Source: Seriola aureovittata
Taxonomy: Eukaryota; Chordata; Actinopteri; Carangiformes; Carangidae
Assembly (NCBI RefSeq): GCF_021018895.1
Contig: NC_079384.1
Coordinates: forward strand, 15,019,140 to 15,083,139
Length of the DNA stretch: 64,000 bases
Direction of reading: 5' to 3'
Every line of letters starts with the position of its first letter. The first letter of the stretch is position 1. The notes beneath the pieces are model-generated. The model saw only the letters and a list, made by a program, of their open reading frames with translations, did no database searches and was not told the DNA's origin. The translations under genes were made by a program, and so were the position numbers. Positions 10,142 through 23,118 of this stretch are shown here, one piece after another.

Positions 10142-13100
10142 GGTAAATCATTTGTTTCTGGCTGCATATTAAACTGTGTGAGCCAGTTGGTTTGGTGCTG
10201 ACAACAGATAGTCCTCCATCTCTCTGTGAACTGTGCTGCTATGCTATTCTGGAACAGCGTGAGAGCCCATTACTCAAATTGGAGGCACAGACAAAGACCC
10301 GCTGCCACCAGTCCAGATGTCAAAGGCTTTTATGAAAATCCCTAATGTGATTCAACCTGATCCGACCAACAAAGACCTCTTGTATTTCACACAAACACAA
10401 TCAGAGTCTCTGTGATTGCAGCTGCTGAGCCCTTCATTATTGATAGATAAACAGCGGAGAGAAACAGCAGAGAGAAACAGCTGACTGCAGCGCGATTATA
10501 ACAAAATGCCTTGTGATAAGCATCAGAAAACCCCTTTGCTTTATAACCTGCAGAGGTGCCGACACGGTTCAATCAAGTGTGGATGCTTTCTTCACTTTGT
10601 CATTTGCATGGGAATCCTAATCACCAGTGTAATGTCCCTCAAAGCTCAGACAAGAGTGTGCACTTATTCTGGCTTGTTAACTTTAAGCTTATTCTCGGTG
10701 CATGCTGACATAATGGTGACTCACCAGATGGGTGGCTGTGAAGGCAGCTCAGCTCTGCTTCTCCGGTGCAACCTTCAGGCCGCACATATTTCTTTTCCTC
10801 TGCCCCGTTGTTGCCAAACCACCTCTGGCCCATGAGTTATTTTTTACAGGCTACAAGTGGGCCGCTGGCATGGCTTTTCCAGAGCGTCTACTGCTTATTC
10901 TCCATACAGCAGAGCCTTAACATGGCCTCACCTGGCCATATGTAGTTACTTTTGTGTAGGGCTATTTTTTTTGCCTTCCCTTCACCTTCTCCTCTCCCCC
11001 GCAGCCCCTGGCTAGATCACCTGTCCACTGTGTGGTAGAAAACAACCTTCGGACTGCAGAGACAAATGCAAACACAGGGACAGCACTCAGCACAAGAACA
11101 GCTGTGGGGCTAAATGAGGGCCATTCATCACTGTAAACTGATTTAAGGAAGTGAATGCATATGCTGACGCGGCTGATCTGCCGATTAGTTCAATAATACC
11201 CAATAGCACTGGGGCCCCCCCTTTACTGAAATGTCTTTCATAGCAGAGATGTGATTGTGAAGGAATAATATGAGGAATCGTTTCATGTTGCAAATGGATG
11301 TCAGTATCTCTATTATAAAATATAAATGATATAAAAAAAAGTCTCTGAGGAGAAGAAAGCTGTAAATGTGTCAGCTGCTAAGTATAGAAGAAAACCTCCG
11401 TCTTCATTCCTGGTTTTTCATTCATTCTGCATTGTTGCATTGTTCTGGACTATAATCATCTTGGCTCTGAGGAAGTGGCTTTTTACAATCTGTTTTAAGG
11501 TTTCAGTTGGTTTTGAGGGCTCGGCCCTGAAGGCCTTACAAGGGGGTGAAGGCTCAACCCTGCTATTTCATCTCCATATATAGTCAGGCAGCTAGACCAC
11601 AAAGTCAGGGCAGACTGCCTGTCTGGCGCTGGACTGGGTGTGGCCCACCCTGCTAGCACAGAGTGGGCAGAAAGAAGGATGGAGAGAGCTCGGAGCTTGC
11701 AGCACTTTCTCCTGTGTAAACTCTCACCCGCCACTTACTCTATGTCCTCGCAGCATGAGCTTAACATGGAAATACATGAGCATTTTTAAACCCTCTCCGC
11801 ATGCTTTGACACGCATATCTCATAACCTAGATGTTGAAATATTAAAATTCACCCTGTTGAATTTCAAACGGCATTGCATCAAGCCCCCCGCTGTTTGTGT
11901 TTTACAACAAGCCTATACGAAAGCCTTGCAGTACCCTTAGACGCCCTCGCTGCATGTCATTGGCCCTGTTTTTGTGACTGCCGGGTCAAAGGTATTTAAA
12001 GTAAGGAATTTGAGTACAACAGTATATCAAAAAGAAAAAAAAAAGGCTCCCCTTCGCTGGAAGTAGATCAGTAGTGACAGCCACATTTGCTAGGCTCTGT
12101 TGAAGAGAGTAGGAGAGAGGGTAGAGCACATCCCTGGAGACACGAGGCTCTTTGGGGCAGATGAGATGTTTTAACATATTTAGCGCAAGCACATGCATGC
12201 ACAAAAACCTTCTTCTCATCTCTCACCAGTGACTTTCTTACACTGAATCTGAGTTAAAGAAAAAAAACAATATAAAAAAACAAAAAAACAAACACTTAAA
12301 CACGTGGTCATGTGCAAAACATCCTCGCACACTGGCATACAAGCCCAGAGTGGTACCAGCTGGTCATCCATGCAAGAGCATCGGGGGGAAGGAGGGAAAA
12401 AAAAAAGAAAGAGGAGAAAGCAAGAGAAAGATGAAGGGCACACATGAAAGTGACAGGGGAGAGAAGAAGAAAAAGTCACAGGCGCGAAAAAAAGAAAAAA
12501 GAAGTCAGAGAGATTGATGATGCAAAAAGAGAATTAAGTAGGCTTTCTCACAGCATGCTTATCCTAGAAATTGGTTGACATGTGAACTTCAACTTCCATC
12601 TTCTTTGCCCCACCCCTCTCAGGGGCCCTTTTGCCAGTTAAAGCTGTATGAAGACAGGCATATACACAGCACCCGACAGCTGAGACAACTTCTATAAACT
12701 AGTAAGAATTAGTGTGCTGACTTTCTCTATGCCACCACTGCTAAAAGTCCCCTTATAACTCGACTTATAAATGCCATCCCGTTCCAAAAGGGGGATTAAA
12801 GAGTATGATTTAGGCTTCTTTTTTTTTTTTCTTTTTTTTTGAAAGAAGAAATAAGAATTGGCAGAAAGCTATGGTTGTGTCGGGTGTGTTTGAGAGAGGG
12901 ATAGCTAGAGATAGACTGTGTCTGCAGGAGGGTAGTATTGGCTGAAATTGGCTCAGTTATTTTCCCCTCACACTCTTGACATCTAGAGGTGCGTGTGAGA
13001 GGCATTATGAATTCATAGGCTCCAGGGAACCAAATGAGCTCCCGTCACCTGGAATTTACACGAGACAGAAATCACTTATGCTCAATGTAGTATTTTTCCG

Positions 13101-16100
13101 TGGCACTTCTACGATAGGTTACCAATTTTTTTATTTTTTTATTTTTTTATTCTGTGCCTCTTTCTTCTCTTCACTTCCCTTCCCCCATATAATCTTTTCC
13201 ACTGGGGCACAATTTCCTTGGCAACTTGGACACACATTTGATTCGCTATTCTATATCCTCAGTTTATTCAAAATCCACTTTTCCTGCGCTGTCCTTTTCC
13301 TAAGTAGGTCGCCTGTCTAACAGCACGATGAGCAAGCTGTAACCCTCTCCATTGAAACGCCAGGGCCTGAGCTGAATAGAGGGCACTCACATGGGGCTGT
13401 GTCCATAGCGTGGGTGAAACGGGGAAGCGGTTTGAGCAGTGGACCTCTGGGGACCTCACCGGCCCACTTCATGAGAGTCAACATCAGGCCTCATGTGGCA
13501 TCAAGTGCCAACTGGGTATAGAGACAGGATGGATGGACTGGGGGTGGGATGGCTTCCTGAGAGAGGCACCGTAGAGACTCACCTCTGTCCGTCTCTGGTG
13601 TGTTTCCAGGGCTGTGTTGGAGCCCACGGCAGCCCGTGCTCGTCATCCACAGCCCTATTCCTGTCGCAACAGCTGGGGCATTATTGTGGCTCTCATTCGT
13701 CCTCCCCTATGTGATCCCATAATCGCAATCACAATGGCCTTCTCATTTTACTCATAGTCTGCGTGACTTCTTTCGAAGGCTAAACATTCCAGACCCGCAG
13801 CCATCAGCGGAGGCATGTATGTTATTCCATTATACCCACAACCCGTATTCCACACTGAACCCCTCATTCACTCCTCCATAGCTTCCTTCAATTCCCCTGG
13901 CGCCTTCTCTGCAAGCTTCACCTGATACCCTTGATGGAGGTTTTCCCTCAGGCCCAAGGCCAAGCGGCTCTCCCCGAGGACCCAAGGCCCTCGCTAGCAC
14001 CACATGGCCAAAAGAGTTTGTCTACACTACAGGGGCCGTGGCCCTCCGTGATCAGGAGGTCAGACTCTCTGACTCAGATGTTTCCTCTTTTTTACATTTG
14101 TGTTTTCTCTTCAAACATAACTAATCCCTCAAGCAGCTCCTCCTCTGGCAAGGCTCTTCTTTACTCAGGTGTTCCTTCAGTTTATTAATTGACTGTGTGG
14201 TATGCAGTTGAAATCCCATCCTAACATAGTGCCTGTATTTCATGAGGAAACGCTGAAGTCGGACTCCAGCATGGATTGCTTTTTCTTTAGGAGCTGAAGG
14301 TTAAACATGGTTTAAGAGACATGCTTTTGAAATGTAAATCTTTGCGTTAGTGCAGTGTACAAAGAAAGTAGCGATCGTGGAGTCCTCACTGTCTTGGGTG
14401 GAGATATAAATCAGCCACTACTGACTTTCTGCTGACTGTCATAATCGGTTCGTTAAACCCACAAATTACATCGCCAATGGACAGAAAAGGCCGACTAGTT
14501 TAGATTTCAGAAGATAAAATAACAGTTTGATTTATATGCTTTGATTGGACCCTCTTGTAATATTGTTTGGGGTAGTTACACTAGTTTGACAGTGATAAAA
14601 TATTGAACTGTCAATAGCAATCACAGAGCAATCACTGAGTTGTGCAAACACAACATGTCTCACTGATAAAATATGGATTCCCCAGTGTACACTTTATGAT
14701 TAATCAAAACACTAGAAAGCAGCTACTAATTACTCCTGAGTGCTTATGAAACATTATGTCCATAAATAAGCATATTTATTTATACACAATTTGATTTCAT
14801 TATTCAGTGTTCATAACCTATTGTTAATGTGTTTGTTTGTGTTTCCTCAGCTGTACTTGCACTAATTATTTTTCTCATCAACATTTCAATGGGGCTCTTT
14901 TTTTTTTTTTTTTACTTTTCTCAGGTTACAGGCCTTTCATAATTGATGTGTTTAAGCCTGGGTGATGAATCTATTAATATCCTCATGTAAATTACTCCTG
15001 TGTCAAGCAAGCCACATATATTTATCACCCTGACTGTTTCTGATGGGGAAGTTAAATTAAAACATTTTATCAGATAAGAAAAAAAAATTGGGACAACATA
15101 GTTTTTGTGTGAGCTGTCGCTCGCTGTCATCTCTCTGCTTAAGCTGTGTAAACACGTAAAGTTTTAAAAAAGCAAGACACAAAAAAAGAAATACGGAGAG
15201 AAAAATACTGTTTAATCATTTAAAGGCTCGGAAAGGAGTGAAATGAAATATCTGGGACAAATGAGAAATCAATCAAAAAAAAGCTGTCATGGGGGCCGTT
15301 TGAGCATTTCCACAGCCGTTTTAAGGCATCGTTATCCACTTCAAAGAGAAGCCTCTGATCCACTGAGAGGGGTGAAAAAACACAGTTTTGATCCACTTGG
15401 CTAGTTTGTAGTTGAAGTAAAACGTGTAGCCATGTTTTTAGGTTTCCAGTACAACTTCATGGGTGAGAACAAGGCTTATTGTTTTTATATGGAACATCAT
15501 GTATGAAAAGAAACAAGCACTTTAACAAATCGGCAGAAATCGCACAAGCAGTGACGTTTACTGATGTGTCACAAGAGTGAGTTACAGTAGGAAGGCCCTC
15601 TGAAAAGAATCCGTCGCTCAGGTTACTCATGTTTTATATGTAGCCCCTCTTTCTGTCTGATTGATTCTTGTCCCACGGCCAGTGTGTACTCAATGTTTCA
15701 TGTGGTCAGCTCTCAGTAGCTTGGCCCAGACCTTTTATTAGTGATTTCCAACTCACCTCTTCCTTGCTCCAGCAGCGTGGGACTCAACAGGAATGTTGCT
15801 GCTCTGGCCCCAAGCCAATCAATTACCGGCTGAGCCCTGCTGACCCGTGTTACTCTTTAACCTTCACCCAGAAGCCCCGCACAGTTCAAGTTGTCATTGA
15901 GCAATTACATGTAGACTTTTTACTTGGAATGGTATTTCTGTTTTTTTTATAGCTTTAAATATAGATTTTTCTAAAAAAATCAAACTCTGGGAAGGGTTTG
16001 TTCAAGACCTGATGCAGCCCAGTCAGATACTTATATAAACAGTAAGAACTAGGGGTCGGCTCACTGACTTTGGTATATGATCTACTTTTCAGATGAATCA

Positions 16101-16126
16101 TACACATAGCATCATTAAAAGTTGCC
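10142..16126. other. No gene recognised; about 6 kb of mostly single-copy-looking DNA
   Basis: Only short chance frames are present. There are homopurine stretches at about 12380-12500 (plus strand A/G), a T-rich tract at 12818-12840, ATTTTTTT triplets at 13125-13150 and T16 at 14898-14913. The segment 13660-13760 (with cataatcgcaatcacaatgg) and the segment 14220-14480 look like ordinary non-repetitive DNA that could include conserved elements. No promoter or RNA gene was recognised. Confidence 0.5.
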
Positions 16127-16257
16127 TTAAAAGGTGCTATATTGAGAAATGTAATTTCAAAAGTTCAAAAAAATATCAGAGACAACCTGAGTCGGGGCGA
16201 GCTAGTCAGCAGCAACTGAACTTTCAAATCAAAACACTTACATATAGCACTTCATAA
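16127..16257. mobile_element. Short foldback MITE with about 33-bp imperfect inverted ends
   Basis: The left end reads ttaaaaggtgctatattg. The right end in reverse complement reads ttatgaagtgctatatgt, so GTGCTATAT is shared. Further inside, tttcaaaagttc on the left pairs with the reverse complement of gaactttcaaat on the right. The left end starts with TTAA, as in the other TTAA-type elements of this window. The element is only about 130 bp long and has no coding capacity. Confidence 0.45.
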
Positions 16258-16503
16258 ATAAATAACAGTGCTGTCCAGACGAATACTCCACATGAACTAA
16301 TCAAAAAATTGAATTTTTTGCGACACAAATTGTAAACAGCATTGTGGGTAAAGAATAGCGGGGAAAAGACAAACATCCGGAAAAAACGGTGGAAAGATAT
16401 GAATTGCAACTTCCTGTCAGGACTTTTACAATAAAATCAATGTGGAAACAGGATGCAGAACATGATTAAGATCATTGACTGCAATTCTAACCAAACAGAT
16501 CAT

Positions 16504-16527
16504 ATGATGATGATGATGATGATGATG
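16504..16527. repeat. (ATG)8 trinucleotide repeat
   Basis: Eight ATG units. The tract is followed directly by tcatatgat, which echoes the catatgat at its start. Confidence 0.95.
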
Positions 16528-16575
16528 TCATATGATTTTTTTTCCAGATCCCCCACCCCTATCAGTCAATGAGCG

Positions 16576-16830
16576 GATCAATCAAACTTGTGTAGCACTT
16601 TTCATACAGGTTGGTGCAGTTCAAAGAGCTTCACAGATGCGTGATAAACTAAAAAGAAAAGAACAAATCAAATAAGAACGCTGACAATGATGCAATAGAT
16701 TCAAAAAGCTATGATAACATTAGCAAACAAAAAACACAAGAAAATCAATAATAAAAGAACAGATAAAATGGAATACAATACAATTAACAACATAATTACA
16801 ATAAAATAAAGTACTAAAATCCACATAGTA
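16576..16830. repeat. Dispersed repeat (TGTAGCACTTTTCATACAGG type)
   Basis: It begins gatcaatcaaacttgtgtag and continues cacttttcatacaggttg, then cagttcaaagagcttcacag, followed by an A-rich stretch to about 16830 built from aataaaa and acaataaa words. I recognise the opening as a very common teleost interspersed sequence, often preceded by ATTG/GATT runs. It is probably a retroposon tail with a degenerate A-rich 3' region. The LINE or SINE family was not determined. Confidence 0.6.
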
Positions 16831-18262
16831 AGTATTATGCTCTTAAATAGAAGGATTTAACAAATTTCTTTCCTGTAATTTTAGCTACCTTTCAGTACAT
16901 CCAGTACAGAATTTGTTGAAGTTTCCATATTTGAACAAGGATAACTTTAATCCACTTAAACCTACATCCTCCTGCTAGGTGTGAGTTGTATTTTGCATCA
17001 GTGTATGTGAAGAATAATACCCTTCTTGGCCTCACTAACTAGAGAGCTCTCAACAAATTTTACTTTTGTATTTAAATCTTTCATATTAATCTGACAAAAA
17101 TAGGCACAAAAAAAAGGTGAGAGAACACACAGCACATACTGTATATTTGGAAAGCTGCTTGTCGGTGTCTATGTAAAAGAGAATGCAGTATGCAATTAGA
17201 GACATTACAGTAATTACTCGCCCAGGATACATGAGCACAACTCTGGCATGCAAATCAGCCCAGACAGCTTTGAACATGGGCGTCTCAGTTTATGGTTTAG
17301 CATGGCATCAACCATTTGAATATTAATTAATGCACAATGTGATAAGTACATCACCGTTGCCAAGAGCAGGATGGAGGATCTTCACAGAATTGGAATCCTA
17401 TAGGAACGGTCAGATCCAAGAGAAGCAGAAGTCCTGTTTGCGTCCTGTTTTATGATCATTATTACATATTGTTAAGAAGTTAAATAAGAAAATCACTGTT
17501 AAGGATGGCGCACAAATAAGTGTGTTTCTGGCGTGGTATGTGATTGAGTCCGGGGGATATTTTTGGCATCCTTGGTCAATCTGTTTGGCAAGACATAAAA
17601 GACCAGAGGCAACAGAAAGAACAAGGAAGCTTCAGTCAAGTGCAGACCTCTGCGCCAAGGCCTAATAATCTCCCCAGGTACAGTAGCTTTTATTTTTATG
17701 GTCAACATTGCACTGGGTGGATGATAGGATAGTTATGTAAGGCAAATTAGATCTCATGGTGGGGCTGGGCGACCGCAATCAATAGGTTCTTCGTCAAAGC
17801 GCAGAATGCGCGCTGCAAATTTTTATGCAAATCTGGCCATTAGTTAGCAACATGTTGGTCACAAACAAGCCAACAAACAGAAGTGCAGACTGAAAGGGAG
17901 GTGGTAGCAAATGGAAGAGAAAAACCTGCGAGAGGAAGACTGGGAGTCGTGGGGAAAGAGATATCGATGAAAGATGAAAGAGATATGCGATCAATACGAG
18001 AAGGAGACAGTCAAAGAGAAACATAGCCAACACAAATCTAAGAGAAGGACACAATAGGAGTTCAAGGAAGCAGTAAAAAGAAGTGCCGAAGGCTGCGTGG
18101 TAGGAACAAGAGCAACAGATGTGCTTTAAATTAGCCCGGCTGGAGGAATGTAGCCTGTGAAAGAGACCAGAGATAGTGACCCCCAGCCTTGCAACCCGAT
18201 CCCCACCAACCCCCCCATGGCACAAGCATCTCTTTTGTGGTCTCTCCTTCACTTCCACCTCA

Positions 18263-18264
<2 letters not shown>
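16831..18264. other. No gene recognised
   Basis: No supported coding frame or element. The 181-codon minus-strand frame at 17794-18339 owes its length partly to a glycine run read from the C29 tract and has no recognisable domain. The stretch 17870-18120 is purine-rich on the plus strand. Confidence 0.5.
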
Positions 18265-18295
<31 letters not shown>

Positions 18296-18389
18296 GCCTC
18301 AGCACAATGAGTTTTGCTGGATGCTTCAGACCACTCCAATCAGACCAGAATAGCAGGCTGCAGGAACCCCCCCCCCCCCCCCCCCCCCC
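18265..18389. repeat. Paired long C homopolymers, C29 and C23
   Basis: C29 at 18265-18293 and C23 at 18367-18389 lie 73 bases apart, with ordinary sequence between them. On the minus strand these are G29 and G23, giving strong G-quadruplex potential. The exact run lengths are doubtful for any sequencing method. Confidence 0.95.
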
Positions 18390-18802
18390 ACTACCGGGAA
18401 ACGCTCGGTAAAAGCTAGCTCAGCTCCCCAGTGCTCTGCTCTATGCTCCAGTTCGTCCTTCATTAGCCAAGGCCCAGCGCTGAGCTAATGATCACTGTTC
18501 CCCCCACCCCCATTATTCTTCCTTCAGCTCGAGTACAGCGGTTCTGCTCCTTTGTCTCTCTTCTCTTATGCTGGCTGAAACTGGATGACCATGACATTCA
18601 GGTTGTTTAGCATGCATACATCATCGCTCTCTTTCACCCGCCGCTCATAGACTTTACAATGTGACACCTTTTGACCTTCCGAACAGATTGTGGATAATTT
18701 TTTATTTTTTTTTTATACTTCTGTCTCACCTTCTCTTTTCTGCATGAACTAATCATATTCTGTTCCATATATCGCTCATTCACTGTTAAATCACCATATT
18801 CC

Positions 18803-18826
18803 TTTTTTTTTTTTTTTTTTTTTTTT
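18803..18826. repeat. Poly-T run, about T24
   Basis: A pure T run. A second T16 run lies at 19032-19047. Neither could be tied to a retroposon body on the minus strand. Confidence 0.9.
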
Positions 18827-19155
18827 AAATTCTCTCCTCTTCACCGTCGTCTCATACAGAACACATTCTTCATTAGTTACACTCATGCAGCTGTCCTCTG
18901 TCCTTGTATTTTGCACCTGTTCTGCCTCTGGGGTGTTCCTCCGTCATGATCTCATCTCCCTATGGTGCTGTGTTCGAAGCTAAGCCGCTGTTAGTCTACA
19001 TGTCTGGATTCTGTCTCGCTGTCTGTCTGTCTTTTTTTTTTTTTTTTCAAGGTTATATTTGATAATTTGATAGTTATATTTTAAGATTTTATCCTTTTGA
19101 GTTTTATTCACTTGAACAAGAATGTTGAAGAACAGGGAAAGGAAAGCATTTGAGT

Positions 19156-19186
19156 ACACACACACACACATACACACACACACACA

Positions 19187-19239
<53 letters not shown>
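19156..19239. repeat. (CA)n microsatellite, 84 bp, two CATA interruptions
   Basis: CA repeats interrupted by T at two places, near 19171 and 19193. This explains the cysteine-valine run in the minus-strand frame here, which is not a gene. Confidence 0.95.
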
Positions 19240-19241
<2 letters not shown>

Positions 19242-19359
19242 CCTTGCCTCAGCCTTGCTTGGCAGGATGCGTATTGTTGCACACTATTAGCATAATGGTC
19301 ATTTACATAGGGCAGAACTGTTACAGGTAATTCAATCTATATGTAAAACACTGTTGCTA

Positions 19360-19470
19360 GTGAGGCAGGCGGCCGCTGACAGCTCAGCTAACCCGTGCTG
19401 CCCGGAGCACCTGCGTTGCCATAATTATAGCCTCCAATCAGACCCAGTGCACAGCCGTGTTTAGAAACCA
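19360..19470. promoter_or_regulatory. Candidate conserved non-coding element
   Basis: A GC-richer island (around gcaggcggccgctgacagct and ggagcacctgcgttgcc) runs into ataattatagcctccaatca. There is no reading frame, no tandem repeat and no recognised dispersed repeat. The NotI-type GCGGCCGC and the adjoining ATAATTAT and CCAAT words suggest regulatory DNA, but this is inference only. Confidence 0.25.
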
Positions 19471-20990
19471 GAAGCCAAACCTGCTACATTCGCCGCCCTC
19501 CAAAGGCTGACCGTTACCGACTGACTGTTACTTCAGGACATCAGAGGACATGCTTCCTGTCACCTTTTTCAACCTGTTCATTTGATATAAAGTCAAGCGG
19601 ATCTAATTAGCGAATTCAGTTGAAAGATGTGAGCACTGAGTTTGGGATTACTTCCAGACCCATGTAATGGCTTAGGGTTGTGCTGTATGTAGGCAAGACA
19701 TTGCGGGATGCTGCCCTACAAGTAACCCTCTACTAACACACACACATGCAGACTCTTTACACACTAAACCCGCATCTTTCCCCTTTACTTTTTGTTTGCC
19801 AATCACATTATCGTCCTGTAACAATGCGCTGACTGCTGATCCGTCATGCATGCAAGCCGTCGCCGTAATGTTATCGTCATAATAAGCCTCTATTCATCCA
19901 TGAATGACAGCCGACTTAATTTGAATTGACTGACTCGTTCTGATTTGCCGAGTTCACGAGCTTCCACCAAACAGCGGCAAACTCTGCCTTTTACAGAACA
20001 TTTATTTTTACTCCCTTTTATTCCATTCACGGTCCATTGTTTTATGTTCGACTCTTCATTTTTTCTTTTTTTTTTTTCTTTTAACTCTCATTTGCCGCCG
20101 TCTTCTTCCTCTTCCACTTCCTCTGTATGAATAATTCATCCAGTCATACATAATTTAGGGGAAACAGCCAGAGATTTACACAGCTCTTTGTGTCACTGAG
20201 TTTTGTTTGGTAGCATATTCAATAATTGTTTAATATATCAAATTGACTGGGAGTTGGGAGCCCGGGCCCTGTGTGCAGCACTGCCTGATATGTCTGATTA
20301 TGGCAGGGGTGAGCGCCAAATACTTCCCTGCAGTAGGAGACTCCGCATGACTGCCAGGGGAACTTCCTACTCCCCTTCAACGACCATAATTCTTCATTTT
20401 CCGATTGGCCGAGATGTTTCTTGGAATACTTTGCAGCATGAGGTCCGCACTAATGAAGTACAGAGTCAGTTTTATTGTCAGTCATTGTGTGAGGGATTCT
20501 GCACTTGTCTCGTTCTATGGTTTTTTCAGATTAGCCCTGCTGTGGGGGCTGTTTGCCTGCCATCAGTGTGTCAGAGAATTGTCCTATTTTGGTTTAGTTC
20601 TTTCATTCCGTACATTCAGAGCAGTGAAAGGGGAATTCAAATCTTAGAAATATTGCTAACATTAATAATTTCACATTTCACAGAGAACCCCGCATGACAT
20701 ATGCTGGTCTATCCCTATTCAGTAAAATATGGGCTTTTAGGTTCTATTCATCTCAGTGGAATTGCCAGAAACTGTGCTTTTTTTGTACTGTTTCCATTGT
20801 GTATTTCAAAAGGTTTATGCACTGTACTAGATCTGTGTGGTATGTTATTATATCTAATATGTCTGGCTTTCAAAATGTGTATTAGCTTTGGGACACACCT
20901 TTGTCTTATTTGTCTGAATGATGATCAGTTGAGATAATCCGCTACTTGGTTTTCTGGCTACATCCCCACAACATCAACACACGCATGCAT

Positions 20991-20991
<1 letters not shown>
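19471..20991. other. No gene recognised
   Basis: A 164-codon plus-strand frame at 20203-20697 overlaps an 80-codon frame in another phase. It has no known domain, no consistent context and a composition expected of chance. A pyrimidine-rich stretch lies at 20057-20125. Confidence 0.45.

Positions 20992-21032
<41 letters not shown>
20992..21032. repeat. (CA)20 microsatellite
   Basis: Uninterrupted CA repeat preceded by acgcatgcatg and followed by acgcatac. Confidence 0.95.
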
Positions 21033-21035
<3 letters not shown>

Positions 21036-22239
21036 TACAAAAAAAACTGAAGCAATGCAATAAAATCTGATCCTCCGGCAGCCAAGCCAAGTCCTATTTA
21101 ATGAACTACTTCTCTCAACCAGTTCCCTTCTTCCATAAAGTGACTTGTCAGTTCTGTGAACTGTTTTTTTCCAGGAGAAACTAAGTCAAGTATTTGTGCA
21201 TGGTGCTAATTTTACTTTGATCATTCACCGGGGAATTGTAAAGTTACTCTCTCCCCTTCATACTTATATTGACACTGTGGATTTTTTTTTTTCTATTAGA
21301 AAATGAATCCTGGAGCTGGGTCAATGTCTCAGCTTTGAACTGGCCTTAGCTCACGAATAAAGCTGCATTCAGTGAATATAGAACTTATCCTGGAGTGTGG
21401 GGCTGTGGTCTTGCTCCTGTAAGTCATGGAGGCCATTAAAAGAACCTATAGAACCGTTCCACGTCCCTTTTGTATCCAGCCAGCGCTCCTTTTCAACTTT
21501 CTTTTTGTCCTTACAGACTGATTGAAAACCAGCCATGGTTTACACTTTAATGTGCTGTGTGTATGCAGTGTTAAATGTTTCATTTGGAGCCACTGAAGAG
21601 AGAACTGGAAACTGAGATCCAATGTTAGAGTGCGTCCAGCCCTTTCCTCTGAACAGGGAACCATTATTGATATCCCCAGCAGGGGACACTCAGGCTACCA
21701 GGCAGCATGTGCCATGATTTTTTTTTTAATTAATTTATTAATTTTTTTCTTTTATTATCAAAAATTCAATTCATCCACTACAAGGAAATCACATTAGCTA
21801 TTTACACATAGTGCTGCACAAAGGTGAATACAAAAAATCTCTCCCATAATAAATATAACACCTGAATTTGTGCCAAATACTGTACTGTACATATATAAAT
21901 TATATTTGATCATTTGACCCACATGTTCAACTAAACCCTCTCAGGTGTGTGACAAAGACTAAAGCCATGAGAAGAGGAGTGGGCACAGCCACAACCACTC
22001 ATTTTCGTTGTTTTCTTCATACAGTATGTTGACTGGCAACACTAATTGGCTTGATTTGCTTAATTTCAATACAGCATCCTAGGCAGAAAAATGTCTTCAT
22101 TTTCTATGGCTACAGAATGATATTGAAGCATTGTTGGATCATAAGCTTTAATTGCAGTAGATGATGACTGAATGAAACACAATGGTGAGCACTTTTGCAA
22201 AGCAGGGAGTTGAATTTGATTTAAAGAAAATGGTTTTGA
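21033..22239. other. No gene recognised; AT-rich toward the right
   Basis: Nothing coding was recognised. At 21719-21760 there is a T/A-rich stretch built on taattaattt words. The region reads like ordinary AT-rich non-coding DNA. Confidence 0.5.
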
Positions 22240-23118
22240 TTAAAGGCACAGTATGTAACTTCTTCTGCTATTGGTCTCTCAATCCAAACAATAAAAAAAG
22301 ATGGCGTTCGGGTGATGTTGTGAAGTGATGGGAGTTGTTGTCTTCATCACCATTGCCATCACCTTATTCTGGTTTGGATTCCTCCAGTGTCAGTCATTTA
22401 GGAGGTTTTTACCAGGAGCCAAATTACCCACACAGGTGTCCTCTTCTGCAGGACAAACAGACCTGGTGATTATAACCGCTACAAACACTGAATAAAGCAG
22501 CTTCACATTTAAAGTCAGTGTTTCGCAGTTGTGGGACATTTGGGAGGAACTGGGAGCTGAGACTGCTACTAACCTTTGTTTTGATTGTTTCTCTGATAAT
22601 TCATGAACCACGCGTTCATTAGGTTTTTACAAGCAGCAGAATTATCCACAGAGGTGTCTTCCTCTCCATACCAAACAGACCAGGGCATTAAAACCGATAG
22701 AAATGCAGAATAAAGCTGTTTCACTTTAAAAATCAGTGATTCGCCGACGCTTTCCGGCAGAGACAGGACGTGTGGGCGGGGCTTGGAGCTGAGCTGCCTA
22801 CCATTTGCTTGGCTTTTTTCTCTGATAACTCAAGATCCAGACATCCGATGACTAAAATCCTTCATCCCGTTAAAATATGTAGCTGAAAACGACCAAGGTG
22901 TAAAAAGTGTATCTTAAAGTCTACTCTGAGCTTCTGGCAGGTAACCACAATGCCACATAGGCGATATGACATCACTGACAGGCACGTTACCATGAATAAA
23001 ATCATGTATTTGTCTAGGTTTGAGAATTGCTTGAAGCATTTAATGTAAGTACACAAATAAAAATTTTCTGTCATTTTTAGACATTTCAACGTGGAAAAGT
23101 TACATATTATGTCCTTAA
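22240..23118. mobile_element. TTAA-bounded non-autonomous DNA transposon (about 879 bp)
   Basis: The left end reads ttaaaggcacagtatgtaac and the right end, in reverse complement, reads ttaaggacataatatgtaac. After the TTAA, 13 of 18 bases match in register and the last ten (TATGTAACTT) are identical. TTAA at both outer edges fits a TTAA target-site duplication as made by piggyBac-type transposases. No transposase frame is present. Teleost genomes contain abundant elements starting AAAGGCACAGTATGTAAC, which supports the call. The inside carries a large tandem duplication, listed separately. Confidence 0.75.
22395..22838. repeat. Two-copy internal tandem duplication (about 220 bp unit)
   Basis: Unit 1 starts catttaggaggtttttacc and unit 2 starts cattaggtttttacaag. 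Both run through acaggtgtcctct or agaggtgtcttcct, then aataaagc, tcagtg, ttcgc and gggagctgag or ggagctgagc. Both end at tctctgataa, at 22590 and 22819. The copies have clearly diverged, so the duplication is old and may belong to the family consensus. Confidence 0.8.

Noticed and set aside
17794..18339. 181-codon minus-strand open frame
   Set aside because: Its glycine stretch is read through the C29 run, the rest has no recognisable domain, and a homopolymer of uncertain length lies inside the frame.
20203..20697. 164-codon plus-strand open frame
   Set aside because: Overlapping frames in other phases, no known motif, and no promoter, splice or polyadenylation context that singles it out.
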